Below, piece by piece: positions 35,392-46,848 of a stretch of DNA of 64,000 nt; the stretch's first letter is position 1; the number at the start of each line of letters is the position of its first letter. The position numbers and the translations under genes were made by a program. This stretch comes from Diphasiastrum complanatum (taxonomy: Eukaryota > Streptophyta > Lycopodiopsida > Lycopodiales > Lycopodiaceae), in the NCBI GenBank assembly GCA_029204225.1, contig CM055102.1, positions 3,652,827 through 3,716,826 on the forward strand, given 5' to 3'. The notes beneath the pieces were generated by a model. That model was given only the letters and a program-made list of their open reading frames with translations, did not search any database and was not told where the DNA came from.

Positions 35392-38300
35392 CCTTTGTTC
35401 CATCAACTAATTTGTTCTTTACATTTGGCCATCTGTCTCTCAACTTACATTATTGCTATTTTTCCTGTAAAACCTAAAAAAAGCTTTAAAAAAACCCTAA
35501 AAGAACCCTAAAAGATTAAAAAACAGTGCCTCTCTCTTTCTCTCCTATGCACGCCTCTCCTTCTCTCTCTTGCCCTTTTATACCTTTCTCTCTTGCTAGA
35601 AACCCTCATTTCTATGAATTTCTAAACTCACATGTTCTCTCTCTAGAAATTTCTAAAGTCACATGTCATTTTCAAGCATTTCAAATGCCCTTCAAATAAA
35701 CTTTAGGGCAAATGTGGCCCAATCAAAAAGCAAGAAACTCGTTTTCTCCATCACTGCTGACATTCTCGGATGATAAAAAAAACTCAAGCTCAATGTCGCC
35801 TCTAGTTTAGCGAACACGACTGACCAAAAGTGACCGATAAATTTTGGATCGTGATCGCTCACAATGTCACTTGGTAGTCCGTAAAGTCTAAACAGACGCT
35901 CAACAAATATCTGAGCTTAATCAGAAGCCTTCATGGTGGTCTTTACCGGAATAAACGTAGCCAATTTGGCAAGACGGTTGACCACTACCCAAATTGCATC
36001 ATTTAGTTTATTCGACGGCAATAACCCAACCACGAAATCTCCTCTTAATGATCAAGTATTAACTAGGATCAAAATTATGATTCGTCAATCACAACTCATC
36101 AGATCTATATTCCTACTTGAGAATAAGAGAATATTACTATCTTAGAAGACACATGAGTTGCTCTAAAAAGTCCTTTCCATAAAGAAAGTTTCGGACTTAT
36201 AAAACCCACTTATGATGCCTGTATAAGAATTGTAATCACAAAATTTGCTTACACAAGTTATGACACAGTGTCATTCCAAAGTTAAGGTTCAATCTAGAAT
36301 ACGTCTAGATCCAAGTGCTCTTAAGTTCTAATCTAGAATAACTCAAGATTCACCAGAACTTCTTTCCGAGAAGTTCTAACTTTTGGCTTACCTCAACTAT
36401 CCAACTCCATCTTGAGTTTTCAGGATAGTATCCTATCTTCTTCCAATCGGGAAAAAGATTAAGGCTAAAAGTTCTCGTGTATTCTATGAGCAAAAAACCA
36501 CCTGAATGAATCCAAAAATGACTCATGAAGGTTGCGACTTATAAGCATTCAAATATTTTCTAAATCTGTTGTAGTTAACCGAGTCAAGAGTGCTACTTTT
36601 GAGATAGTTGTTGGAATCAACAACATAACCACTATAAAGCCCCTAACCAAGGATACAATAGCCAAGCAAGCTGCAAACAAAGAAACACAAGGGAAACGGA
36701 TGGACAAACCAAACCAACCAAACCTAGATCTTATCAAACGTAACGGATCTAGCCCCCAAGCTATGGATCAATCAATCACAAGGGAAGGAGGAATCACTCC
36801 AGCAACATGTGGCTACCAATCACACAATCAAGCATACACTAGTGAGAGCTCAATGGGTATACTTATACCCTCCAAGGCCCATGCACCACTAGCAATGCAC
36901 TGTGACACAGCCTATCTGGGCCACGTCATCTAGTCCTCCTATGACTCATTGATAGACCCATAACAATCCACCATCAAGAGTTTAGGCCTCCAACCATTAA
37001 TTATGACCATATACACTTGAGGGCCCCAAACCCCTCATAATCATAATTAACTTACGGGTCAAGGTAGGCCTACTGACCTCTTACGGGATAATCAATCCGA
37101 GATCAGTCGTGGGCATGACAACTGATCAAAGGACACTTGTCGTATGTTGAATAAGACACGTGCCAATACACAAGTGATATATCATAGTCCTTGTGTCAGG
37201 ATGTGCCAAGTGGCATGAGCTAGTGGCTTGGTTGCGTGCGCCACATGTCAACTTAGGAAATTCAAGGTAAAGAGGTGCTTGAGGGAGTTGTTGTAGTGAA
37301 CCTCTAGAGAGGCATTCCTCATTGATTCTTATGCAACAAGGTTGAAGGGAGACTTGCACTACTGCTTTCTTCGTGTTGATTTGACAAGAGGTGTCTACTA
37401 TCTACTTCTTCATACTTCTATAGTCTCTATGCAATGCATGTCAATCTTGTCTTGTAGATTCTTATTTGTGATGATGTGTCCCTCACTGGACAAATGTAGT
37501 ATCCATGAACTGTAGGATGAGCCTTAGTGATAAGATATTTCCCTCTCATGATTGAATTGTGATGGGAAGTGAGCTCTAAGCTAGAAGTTTTGTGTGCAAG
37601 ATAATGTGGTCAAGAAGGATCTCCACCTTCTCATTATCGTATTGTGATGGGAAGTCAGTCATTTTCCAAGTATGCGTGTGTGTCGCCACCCTTATCTTCA
37701 TGATGAACCTTAGAGGTGATGCAATGTGCTTGCAAACATGCATATATGTACATTGTTGTGCATGTACATTGTGCCTATATACTATAATGGACATGCATGT
37801 CCCTCCAACAGCTTGTTATTAGCTTGTGTACGTCTATTGTTGGGCTGCACATTCATCATCATGAATGTATATTGTATGTATATGTACACAAAAGAAATTA
37901 TGATGTTTTATCTAATTATTGGTGGTTGGGATTATTGAGAATATCAAAGTTCCAACTAACAACAATAAGGTCTATGAAATGACTATTGTTGGACTTTACA
38001 AACCTAAGTTCACATAGAACATAATAATTTTTTCTGGCGTCTCTTTTATTCATTGGCGCAATCATTTCATGATGTCTGAAATCAAGCTCTGTAGAAAAAC
38101 TTTTGTAATCTACCTTTTTTGCATCCTCTAGATTAAAACAAAGTATATGAAATTCTACAAAGAACTCAAACATCATAATGAAGAGTGCAACATTACATTT
38201 AAACATAGTGCCAAAAATGTGCACATAGGAGATCTAGTTCACAACAATAATATCCTCAACAACAATAATGCTTCTGACAAAGGCAGAACAAAAAATCTAT

Positions 38301-41067
38301 GCTCCAGACGGTTGCACAACTGTTTGAAGACATCATTATCAATGTAAACAAAACTTTCAAGCTTAAGAATCAAACCTGCCACATTGCTTCTTGCCAGAAT
38401 TCCCTCCATACATTTCCAAATGCATCACGCCCTGATTTTTCAGCACCAAGCTCTTTGTAATCAAACTGATCAGAAGCTTCCCAAAACTTTTCCTCCCACT
38501 CAACTGCTCCATCATTGCTTATGCCTCTAGTCACCGTCCAATTGCAAGTGACACCATTTTCACGATGGTCAACACCCGTTTCTCTCCACCACCTGGACCC
38601 ATCCACATTCACTCCACTGGCAGCCTTTCCCTTTCTCTGATTCTCAAGTTCTACAGCTGAAGCTGCTGTGCTCTCCAAATCTGGCACTGCTAGTAAAATT
38701 TCTCTCACCGAGTCCGCCTCTAATTGGGGAGCTGTCTCTTTTTCCACCTCGAATAGAGACTGAAGAGGAGGAAGAGATGGCCTTGCCCTACTTTGAAAAA
38801 TCAATGGAAGGGAATTGGGTGCATTTGCTTGAGAAGCTTCGCTTTCAAGATTGATGCTTAGACTCTCTTGTGGCCTGTCCAATTCAAGTACAGAGACCAC
38901 TGGCTTGCTTGCTGGCAAGGAAGATACTTTTGCCAGCAATTCAATGCTAGAGATGCCATTGTCATCCTCCTCTTTGAGTGGCGGGGACCATGTCCAAAAA
39001 TCTGGACCAGGAGAATGCTGGAGGGTCACTGTAGAAGATGAAACCCCAGAATCCGAAAGCGTGTCTGCACAATGTTGTGACTGAAAATTCAACTTCAAAC
39101 TTTCCACTGCATAGATCTGGTAGTTTCTTCTAAGAAAAAGCTTATGCCAATCTAATATAAGACAACCCAACAGATAACAGGTGCAATCACAAGGACAGCC
39201 ATCTCGTGATACTCTTAAAACTGCATACGAAAGGTGATTGAAGGAGGGATTCCAACTTGTGACCAAAAGGAATAATCTGTCTCCAAGTAAGGTCATAATG
39301 CAAACCTACATATAATTTAACTATGTTACGAAAGTTGACAAGAACGGGAAAACCACTGAATCTCAAAATCCATGAGATCCTAGATGTGTTCAAATTTGCT
39401 TCTACCCATACCCAAATATTTTCTGTTTTCTTGGATCTCCCTTGGCTAACTGGAGCCATTTGACCTCAAGGAGAATAAAGGAGGCCTTCACCAACACTAT
39501 TGGTGGGAGATACCCATTCCAAGCATTTGGCTTCGGTACGTTCCGTTCTGTAGGTTCGAAACGGAACACATTCCGTACATACGGAACGAGTCAGGTTTTT
39601 TATTTTTATTTTTACTTTTTTCTGTGAGCGCGCTATGCACTCCTGCAGAAAATTCATAAAAACTGATCTACGAATTCAAAATCTGCCTGTAATCCGACCT
39701 CTCCGAAAAAAATTTGCAGTGAACAAAAATGAGCTCAATAACACTATCTCTCGGACACTTTCAAGTACGAAAAGGTGGAGAGTTGAATGGTTCAGGTTGG
39801 TTATTTTAAAATTTTGTTCTTCTGCATCTGATTGGTAACAGCTTACTAGGAGTATAAGCATGCTAGTCATTATGCTTTCCTTAACTCTTTTTTTTTGGTC
39901 AGAATTGAGGTGTAAGTTTGTACTTACAGTTTTCTCAGGACAGTGAACTGAAAGTAAAGTACTTAGGAAGGTAGCTGGCTGGGCAAGGTTAAGTACTTGA
40001 CAAAGACTGAGCGAATGATCTTCCAGGATTCTGTAAAATTAAGGTGATATGCTAAAGATTACCGTCTTAGGATTGGCAGTGGATGCTATTGCTACATATT
40101 TTAGCATCTACGTTGTAACTTTTTGCAAAAATTTGCAAAAAAAAAAAATTGGATCAAATTCCGAAACGTGTTCTGCGTTCGGAACGCCCGTTCCGAAATG
40201 GAACAGGCAAGTATGGGTGGGACAATACCAATTTAACCAAGCTCCATACAATCAAAATATAGTTACTCAACAAGCAAATGTCGGATTCTAGAGAATCAAA
40301 TTAGTCAACATGTGAATAATCAACTCTGCCTAGTGATAGATTCTGGATTGAACTTGAGACGATTTGTAGAGAATAAAACCCTTCAACATGCGAATGAAAA
40401 GTTCTAGAAATAAACTGATTCGACATGTGAAGTGTAAATTTTGGAAAATCACAGAATTCTACAGGCGAATGATATATTCTAGACGACCTTGAAGATTTGG
40501 TGAAGCACCTGTATTGATGTTTTTCTTCAATTCTGCCGCAGAAGCTGATCCTATTTGCCGATCATTTTTGTTGCTGGAGGGCTTGTTTGCAGAGAAGGAA
40601 GAAGGGGGTTTTGATGATAATAGAGCTTCTGCTGCGGCCAATGCTGCCGCTGCGCGATCCACCACTTCCAGGCGCTGCACTCGGTCACGCTCCTCCTGCG
40701 GAACTTCCAACAGGCGAGCAAATTGCTCCTCCCTCCGCTTCCTCAACGCCTCCTCCCTCTCTGCCGCTTCCCGCTCTCTCAACTCCTGTTGCAGCCGCTC
40801 CTCTTCCAGTTTCAGCCTCTCCTTCTCCTGCCTCTCCTGAGCTCTCTTCCACATGCTCAGATACGACCCTCCTCCCCCGCGATCATCCCCTCCAGCAGCA
40901 GCAGCAGCAGCAGGGGCATTCACAGCCCTATTGCCCCAACGCATCACCCGTCTTTGCGATCCTGCGAACCATTTTAGGCCCCCACGTCCAACAGCATTTG
41001 CTTCCTGACAGAAGAGGTTGATGCTGAAGCTTACAGCAGCCGCATTGCTGCACGAGAGGCCTGCCAT
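28360..41067 (-). CDS. LESV: LESV, plastid starch-binding tryptophan-rich protein, complete four-exon gene
   Basis: Joining 41,067-40,488, 39,106-38,376, 29,066-28,870 and 28,741-28,360 gives 1,890 bases, 629 residues plus stop (Arabidopsis LESV is a little shorter). All introns are GT-AG and the phases fit. Residues 1-45 look like a transit peptide, 52-58 is poly-Ala, and 73-120 is a charged coiled coil opening with SMWKRAQ and ending in EERDRVQRL.VVDRAAAA, a LESV signature. PGPDFWTWSPP follows. The Trp-rich domain spans about 358-600 with GSRWW, EKSGRDA.GNVW, KWWEHYDASG.AEKWA, GHAHVWHERWGE, GETWWEG and GWVHKYGKSSSGEHWD. Family knowledge: ESV1/LESV bind starch glucans in the chloroplast and help order amylopectin in the granule. 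The long N-terminal part distinguishes LESV from ESV1. No frame lesions are seen, so the gene appears intact. Confidence 0.95.
28870..29066 (-). CDS. LESV: LESV exon 3
   Basis: 197 bases after acceptor ctgacag. It reads DSKTGLVHMEKSADKWG to GHAHVWHE with a split Arg codon (CG|G). The donor is gtctac. The 9,309-bp intron 2 precedes it. Confidence 0.93.
30190..31246 (+). pseudogene. Copia reverse transcriptase/RNase H remnant in intron 2
   Basis: Fragments in order: ELTFAPLAKM and a DVKNVYFHG segment from the RT front, a KLKKALYSVKQAPRA block (normally KALYGLKQAPRAW), then after degraded sequence the RNase H end, with KVDHYFDCRE and QVAQMFTKALSKK. It ends at the polypurine tract aaaggaggg before the LTR at 31,247. 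Many stops; the YVDD region is lost. Sense is opposite to LESV. Confidence 0.75.
31247..31755 (+). repeat. Copia 3' LTR in intron 2
   Basis: It starts TGTTAGAAAAG after a purine tract. TATA box tatatataaa at 31,508-31,517 and AATAAA at 31,649-31,654 lie in the expected order. The right end (tagca at about 31,755) is approximate. Confidence 0.65.
33384..34131. mobile_element. hAT-like MITE, 748 bp, with 8-bp target duplication
   Basis: The ends are inverted repeats: CATAGTTGCAC at 33,384 and GTGCAACTATG ending at 34,131. Both are flanked by CTTCTGAA (33,376-33,383 and 34,132-34,139), an exact 8-bp direct repeat as made by hAT transposases. Just inside, both ends carry many GCGTTTC/GAAACGC motifs forming subterminal inverted repeats. 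The centre (33,645-33,780) is GC-rich with palindromic GGGGGGCGGTAGCCCCCC units. No transposase is encoded, so it is non-autonomous. It sits in LESV intron 2. Confidence 0.9.
35328..35387 (+). repeat. C14 run followed by (CT)n
   Basis: Fourteen C residues (35,328-35,341) run into a perfect CT tract to 35,387. Confidence 0.95.
35745..36050 (-). pseudogene. Gypsy integrase core fragment
   Basis: With frame changes the minus strand reads NDAIWVVVNRLAKLATFIPV, then ...RLFRLYGLPSDIVSDHDPKF, then an F-W-rich stretch. These match the gypsy integrase core (DAIWV[IV]VDRLTK.A.FIPV and HG.P..I[VI]SD.DP.F), covering the region around the first two catalytic Asp residues. It is cut on both sides and has stops. 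Confidence 0.75.
36742..37120 (-). repeat. Gypsy-type LTR, third copy
   Basis: On minus it begins TGTCATGCCC at 37,120 and is collinear with the palindrome arms at 20,796 and 21,683. Recognisable LTR sequence probably continues left to about 36,560. It has short internal deletions relative to the others. No polypurine tract adjoins it, so it may be a solo LTR. Confidence 0.8.
38376..39106 (-). CDS. LESV: LESV exon 2 (linker and start of the Trp-rich domain)
   Basis: 731 bases. It begins VESLKLNF, contains PGPDFWTWSPP and GSRWWRETG, and ends ...WQEAMWQ (CAG|gtttga), phase 0. The downstream acceptor at 39,081 would shift the frame, so I prefer 39,106. The start is the least certain of the splice sites. 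Confidence 0.85.
39536..40205. repeat. Segment bounded by CGTTCCG/CGGAACG palindromes in LESV intron 1
   Basis: Both ends (39,536-39,590 and 40,160-40,205) are rich in GTTCCG and CGGAAC motifs in inverted arrangement, much as the MITE at 33.4 kb has GCGTTTC motifs. No clear target duplication was found, so a second decayed DNA element is only a possibility. Confidence 0.35.
40488..41067 (-). CDS. LESV: LESV exon 1 (transit peptide and coiled coil)
   Basis: It starts at ATG (41,067-41,065) with MAGLSCSN, a Ser/Ala-rich N-terminus, and ends ...NLQ plus one base (CTTCAAG|gtcgtc). GC-rich compared with the rest of the gene. Phase 1 matches exon 2 only if the acceptor at 39,107 (tgcag|TGGAAAG) is used, not the nearer-looking one at 39,081. 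Confidence 0.85.
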
Positions 41068-41188
41068 AGCTTGTTCTATCTGTGTCTGTGTGACTAATCT
41101 GCTCTCCCAGGACTAGCCCTATTTTCACAAAATTGGAAGTAGTTGAATCAATCACAAAAGACTGAGAGCAATCACACAAATCTGACAA
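40928..41188 (-). CDS. Possible upstream ORF overlapping the LESV start
   Basis: An 86-codon frame starts at an ATG 121 bases before the LESV ATG and overlaps exon 1 in a different frame. If the transcript begins upstream of 41,188 it would act as an overlapping uORF. No domain is seen. The transcription start is unknown, so this is speculative. Confidence 0.2.
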   Translation of the reverse strand: MSDLCDCSQSFVIDSTTSNFVKIGLVLGEQISHTDTDRTSYGRPLVQQCGCCKLQHQPLLSGSKCCWTWGPKMVRRIAKTGDALGQ

Positions 41189-41700
41189 TCACACAAGATT
41201 GACATCAATCACACACAACTGAGAGCAATCAGAGCAAATTGAGAGCAACGACGGCAAATTGCGAACTATCACCAGACATTGAGAGCATATACATCAATCA
41301 AGATCCACAGCACAAGAGAATCAAGCATTAGTCGCATTGTGCATAAGTCTGTAAGTCGCATCAGAAAATGAAAGAAAGCCTATGGATCGCGCGCTAATCA
41401 CAGCACAAGACAAGACAAGACAAGAAATTATGCATCGCCATTAACTCAGTCGCATCAGAGAAAAGAAAAGACGAGGAAATTTTATTCGCACCAGCAGGCT
41501 GCCATTGGAAGGCTCCAATTCATTTGAAGCAAAAACAAAAATTGAAGCAAAATTTCATTCGCAACGGCATGCTATCATTCGCACCCTGCAGCCGTGCTCC
41601 TAATAAATGTTCACGTCTCTGAGTTCCTGCCACGTGTAAACTGCTGGGTGCAAGGAACAAATGTGGGGCGCAGACTGCACCAGCACATAATTGCACTGGA
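41068..41700 (-). promoter_or_regulatory. LESV 5' UTR and promoter region
   Basis: The sequence directly upstream has short repeated 'aatcacac/agagcaatca' units (41,150-41,290) and a CACGTG G-box at 41,631-41,636. No convincing TATA box is seen. Confidence 0.35.
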
Positions 41701-42241
41701 CAGTTGCTTTAGCCCTTACACAAGATTTTTGTGACTGTTCCCTTGCATCCAGGGCCCATATGGTCCTAAGGGCCGTCTAATACTAAAGCCCCTTGGGGCC
41801 TGCAATCGACTGGCCTGCCTAGGTACTTTTCATGACATAAGCAACAAATATCCTTTGATTATTATTTCCTCGATTGCAATGCGTCGCGGATGCCACCATC
41901 TCCGCATTATGGAATGTGGCACATAATTAAACTTGGAAATAAGAACGTTGTGGTATTATACCACATAGGCCTTGCCATAGTGGTGAAATTGTTGGATTGA
42001 GAAAAAAAAATTATCTAATAAATTTGTTTTTTTTCGAGATTCAAACAAATGCATTTATGAGTGCTATTTTGCTACAGAGGTAAGCATCGATAAGTTATGT
42101 TATCGTGAATTTCATTGAACTATGATTGCATATTGGGATTTTGAAAATAATTGTGTATGAAATGATTTTACCAACAAATTAGTGATCTGAATTCATTTGA
42201 TGATAGTTTCTTACAATGGGTTTAATATTTCGACTGTTAGC

Positions 42242-42690
42242 TGATGCCATGCCCAAGCAAAACCTCACCACTCAAAAGGGCTTCCAATGGATATGTTGAG
42301 AGCCGAATCTGAGAGCACGAGAATTATTAGTGCTAGGCTAAAGTTATATATTTTGTGAGCCCCATGGTATTTCCCAAAAGATGGAAAACCATGTGGGAGC
42401 TAGTAATTTAGACCCTCTCAACTTGAGTTGTGTTTTTAATAAAGAGGCATCTTATTGTTATGTAAGAGGTTTTATAGAATGGGGTTCACTCACTTGTAAG
42501 AGGTGGAATCTAAATTGTAATAGAAATGGATTCACTAATAACTCGTGGGTATACATAGAGGCCTCCTCCACGAGTTTCCAGCATAAGATATGTACTGAAA
42601 TGATGTTGTTTTGACAATTGAAGATCCTTCCACGTGCATTTCCTTCTATGCTCCATTTTCATGCATTTAGTTTGGGTACTTGTGTATGAA
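42242..42690 (+). repeat. Dispersed LTR-like repeat, plus copy
   Basis: It starts TGATGCCATGCCC and is matched along its length by the reverse complement of 60,030-60,492. The TG start and, in the other copy, a nearby purine-rich run suggest an LTR. The internal part of its element is not identified here. Confidence 0.7.
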
Positions 42691-43120
42691 TGTGGTGTTG
42701 TTGATTCTTCCTTCTTTCAGAATTGGCTTTGTGATTAATATCAAGTAGATGTGTAGGGATTAGAAGTTGATCTTACCCATTCACATTTGATGCTCCTTTG
42801 TGCTTGACTCCCTGAGCAGTTCTTGTTACAAATGTTGGGGTGATATTTGTAATAAGCACTTTGTAAGATCTTGCAGCTCTTAGTTAGTTTTAGTTTTGCT
42901 GTTCTGATGATTTCTAAAATAGTAGATTCATTCTTGTCCACTATTTCTTGTTTAGTTTAGATTATCAATCAAGGATCAAAATCAGGTCGTAGATGTGTCA
43001 GTTTGACAGGCGGGGTACATCACCATTACACTGCAAATAGATAGAGATTTGAGAAGAGTAGCAGAGCTCTGTCGATTATAGGCTGATAGGATTCTGCAAC
43101 AGTGTCAGTAGGAGAGAAGG

Positions 43121-43734
43121 TGAGAGAGAATGCCTAGGTTGAGAAAGGCTTTGGGGGCTTGAGCACTTACCCAAAGCTATTCTATCCCAACGTAGGGAGA
43201 GAGAGAGAGAGAAGAGAGAGGAGGAGGAGAGAGAGAGAGAGAGATGGAGATGGAAAAACCAAGAGAGTTTTATTAGAATGAGAATGGAAGATGATACAAT
43301 ACAAAGGAAATGGCACTCTCTTATAGATTTTAGAAGTGAGCCTTCTTCACTCTCATTGCCCACTTCATTGGAACAAGAATTCTAATCCAAGCCCTTCAAA
43401 TAAACACAACTTAAATCTATTGGTTCTAAGAAAGCACAAGGGCACTCACATGATTCATGTGAGTTCTACTTTGTGCAACTTAGATTCCTTATTTTTCAGC
43501 TTGACTTTGTGAACTTGGACCTCAAACTTATTTATTTACAACTAGGGCCCAAGTCACTAGAACACAACTTAAACCATTTAACTAGTGTGCTCATTGGGTT
43601 GGACTTACACACGCAGGATGTCAGTGCCCTCGCACTTATTATCCTACTTACAATGTACTATGGCGGGGCCCACCAGGTAAGGCTTGGCCAACAATATTTC
43701 AAGTGGTGGAACCCACTTGTTGATTATTGTGCAG
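43121..43734 (+). repeat. Long direct repeat, LTR-like, left copy
   Basis: It begins TGAGAGAGAATGCC and ends ...TGTGCA. It is nearly the same as 46,849-47,436, apart from small indels in the GA-rich part and in the middle. The ends are TG...CA, but no matching target duplication or clear primer site was seen. It contains an imperfect GA tract at 43,195-43,250. Confidence 0.75.
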
Positions 43735-43904
43735 AATCCACAACAGGGTCCACGGCCCAAAGTAGTGCCGGTCCCTTGGCACTAGGCTGCAACTATCGTG
43801 AAGGGGCGCTGTTGTCAGTTCTTTTATTGCTGGGACATGGGTGCTTCAGGAAAAGCATGGATAGAATTCGCTTACGTAAAACCTGAGGCTTTATTAGTGG
43901 ATGA

Positions 43905-45541
43905 TCAGCAAGAACTGGGACTCGCCAGATTTTCAATCAGAGTATCCCAAGATAAAACTGGATCCTCATAGATTGGCGCAACTGGTCCCAATGTCATAGG
44001 CTCTCCCAATTCATAATGTGGATACGGCATGCTCATTTGACTACTTTGTCGATCCAGGTAGTGGTATGCTTGAACCTGATGACTTTCCTCCGCAATCAAT
44101 CTTACAAATTGAGGACAAGGTGTTGTCATTGTACGCGCTGGTGCTTGCTGGACTAGAGGACTAATTGGGCTTGGATTCCCTGGATTTGGCCGTTTAAGCA
44201 ATGTGACATCCGGATTTAGCTTTATGGTGGTATGTTGCTAAGTGGAACATTCAGACTTTGGTTGAATCTTGCTATTGGTTGGCATCAAACGTAGAGGGCA
44301 ATCTCCAACCTTAGTTTTTCCCTTCTCAAAGCACTGCTTTGTTGAAGGCTACATGCATGTAGCTTTGTGTTGACTCTGGGTCATTTTGTCTTCAAAAGCA
44401 CTGTTGACATTGGTTCCCTTTGTAATTCATCGACCAGAAGTTATTGCAAGGATTGTTTTAGGAGGCTAGATAAAACCCGTTGGACTGCATTCGTTGCCAA
44501 TTTCTTGATTTCTTCTGCTATCTCTGGTTGGAAAAATTTTACCCACTCTATCTTTTATGACGTTGGTGATTCACTTGTGGCCGTGTCAACATGCTTTGGG
44601 ATTTTTGTCACATTCCTTTCGTTCTCATCTGATTCATAACCAGGTGGCACTAGAATTTTTCGTTTGCAGTGTAGCTTCTCAATGGGTGGATTCGTATGTT
44701 CATATGGACTTTGTCGATGCAAGCAGAAAGTAGTCATAGCTACTTTTCTTTGATCCCTTAGTGGACAATCCCGACATGGATGATTGATGCCACATTGTGC
44801 ACACCAAGGATAGAAGGATAAATAGTCATTTCGGTGTGGGCATTCTGATCTGCGATGTTTACCTCCACATCCAAAACACTGTACCGTGTGCAAAATTCCA
44901 TCACCTCTCAATTGATGCGCGTACACAGGTATCAAGTGTCCTTTGATCTCTTCCACATAATATAGTGGTGAGCCAGTATGAACTTCCCCTGCATGAGATG
45001 GTCCGCTCGCTGATATTACCAAAACCTCCACCGCACCTTGCCCAGTTAGTGATGAGTCTGAATAATCTGTGACAAAACCTCTTTAAACGGAAGAGTGATT
45101 TGCTTGCAAGATGGATGGCATAGATGACCTTTTTAATGTGTCCTCCTTGTCACTACCAACTTGTATATGATCGTCCACATTGCTAGCACTTTGGCTGGCG
45201 TCGTACTTGGCATCTCGTTGATGATATGTCTGGTCATCCCTAATCATTTGAACATTTGTAATGGGCTGTGATGGTATGTGCAAATTATGTGCCTCCGCAA
45301 TAGTTGTTGTCTTATAGAGTTTTGTTTGACTGGCATAGGATGTAAAAGGTTGCATACTAGTTTTGATCTTGCGAGGTCATCCGGCCTAATAAAATGCCAT
45401 CGGGTAGTGTTTAGGAAGATCGGAATTCCAATCATCTTGGCAAATCTTGCAGTGTATCCTCTTATAGTTTCTCCAAGAAGCATCGAGCTTCGGGCAAGTT
45501 GTTCTTCAATATTTGCCATGGGTGTTGTGCAGGATGAATGT
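43905..45541 (-). pseudogene. Gypsy-type Gag remnant with two zinc knuckles
   Basis: On minus, 45,541 down to about 45,244 reads MANIEEQLARSS and GYTARFAKMIGIPIFL, a gypsy-like Gag core, shifting frame to 45,355-45,083. The 45,031-44,555 frame has two cysteine knuckles in the order CFGCGGKHRRSEC and CAQCGINHPCRDC. The end (44,201-43,905) is Pro/Gln-rich. Double knuckles of similar spacing occur in the plus-strand gag at 47.5-58.3 kb, so both may belong to related lineages. No protease or RT follows. It lies between the two long direct repeats. Confidence 0.6.
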
Positions 45542-46050
45542 GATATTGAGTTGAGTGGGTGATGTACTAGAGACAGAGGTTGATTAGAGAGAAATGGGAG
45601 AGACAATGGGAGCATAATGGAAATGAAACAATAGGAATGAAAAGTATTAGAATTTGAGGATGAGTTGATATGAATGAGATGGAAGATAAATGGAGTGAAG
45701 AAAGTTTCAACAAATCTTCATATAGAACATTCACGAATTGGACAAGGGATAGATTTGCAAGGTATTTCAGAGATATCCTTTCGGCGAAAGTTCTTATGAT
45801 GAAGGTTGGTGGTGAGGAGAGTTCTATGTAGGATTTTTAACAAAATTGGTTTGCTTCAAAAACTATTTTTTGAAACCTCACCATGAGTCTATAGAAGTAT
45901 TATTTTGATACCAACTATAGCTCTTTAACCCTTGCAGCCTTGGGAGGATAAAAGTCATTCACCAAAGAGACTTGGGCAGATTTAATTTTTTTTTCTTTTT
46001 TACAGTTTTTTTTACGGCTATTTTTTTTATACGGTCTTTCTCTTTTTTTA

Positions 46051-46430
46051 AGGGAATAGAACCGTCACAGTCGTGGGAGGAGGCTATCTGAAAGATAGAG
46101 TCACTCACCAGCGAGGCTTAGGTTCTTTCCCAAAATAAAATTTAAGGGAATAGAACCGTCGCAGTCGTGGGAGGAGGCTATTTGAAAGATAGAGTCACTC
46201 ACCAGCAAGGCTTAGGTTCTTTTCCAATTTTTAGTTTTAAAGAGAATAGAACCGTCGCAGTCATAGGAGGAGGTTATCTGACAGATAGAGTCGCTCACCA
46301 ACGAGGCTTAGGTTCTTTTCCAATTTTTAGTTTTAAAGGGAATAGAACCATCGCAGTCGTGGGAGGAGGCTATCTGAAAGATAGTATCGCTCACCAGCGA
46401 GGCTTAGGTTCTTTTCCAAATTTTTTATTT
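46051..46430 (+). repeat. Four-copy ~95-bp tandem repeat
   Basis: Units start at 46,051, 46,145, 46,241 and 46,337 (lengths 94, 96, 96 and about 94). Each begins ag.gaatagaacc.tcrcagtc and contains 'gaggaggctatctgaaagata' and 'gaggcttaggttctt' variants. 96 is divisible by three, so a frame (46,167-46,523) reads a 32-residue repeat with GGGYL.D and HQ.GLGSFP. Probably not a gene. Confidence 0.9.
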
Positions 46431-46611
46431 TTTATTTTACTTTTTTTGTACAAGCAAAAAAAATCACAAAAAATGGCAAAATCTCAAAAAAAAAACGACA
46501 AAACTAACACGAAAACACACTAATCTAACTCCAAAAATTTTGATTTTTTTGTGTGAAAAAAGAATGGTGAGAGAGAAGAAAAAAGAGAGATGGAGAAGAG
46601 AGAGAATAGAG

Positions 46612-46614
<3 letters not shown>

Positions 46615-46687
<73 letters not shown>
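46615..46687 (+). repeat. (GA)n microsatellite
   Basis: A 73-bp GA run flanked by imperfect GA-rich sequence. Confidence 0.95.
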
Positions 46688-46689
<2 letters not shown>

Positions 46690-46848
46690 ATGCGACGAAG
46701 CGAGTGTGTGGCGCTCCCCGGCAACGGTGCCACTGTTGTGTCATCGATGTAGCATAGGGGTTCCGCTGGGAGCGGCAACCTCGCCTTCACCTACACAGCA
46801 AGAAGAGAGAGGTAGAGGAGAGAGAGGAGAAAGAAAGTGGAGAAAAGG

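Larger units (their letters stand above)
29067..38375 (-). other. LESV intron 2, 9.3 kb, TE-rich
   Basis: GT-AG intron (donor gtttga at 38,375, acceptor ctgacag at 29,067). It contains a copia 3' end, a hAT-like MITE, gypsy integrase and LTR fragments and a C-run/(CT)n tract. 29,100-30,180, 31,760-33,370 and 37,130-38,370 hold nothing I recognise. Confidence 0.9.

Noticed and set aside
39081-39106. Alternative exon 2 acceptor (ttttcag at 39,081)
   Set aside because: It would join exon 1 (phase 1) in the wrong frame. The tgcag at 39,107 keeps the frame.
40514-41021. Long plus-strand ORFs opposite LESV exon 1
   Set aside because: They are antisense shadows of a GC-rich exon, with Ser/Pro-rich composition and no motif.
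46051-46430. CRISPR-like array
   Set aside because: Units are tandem and nearly contiguous with no unique spacers, in a plant nuclear context.
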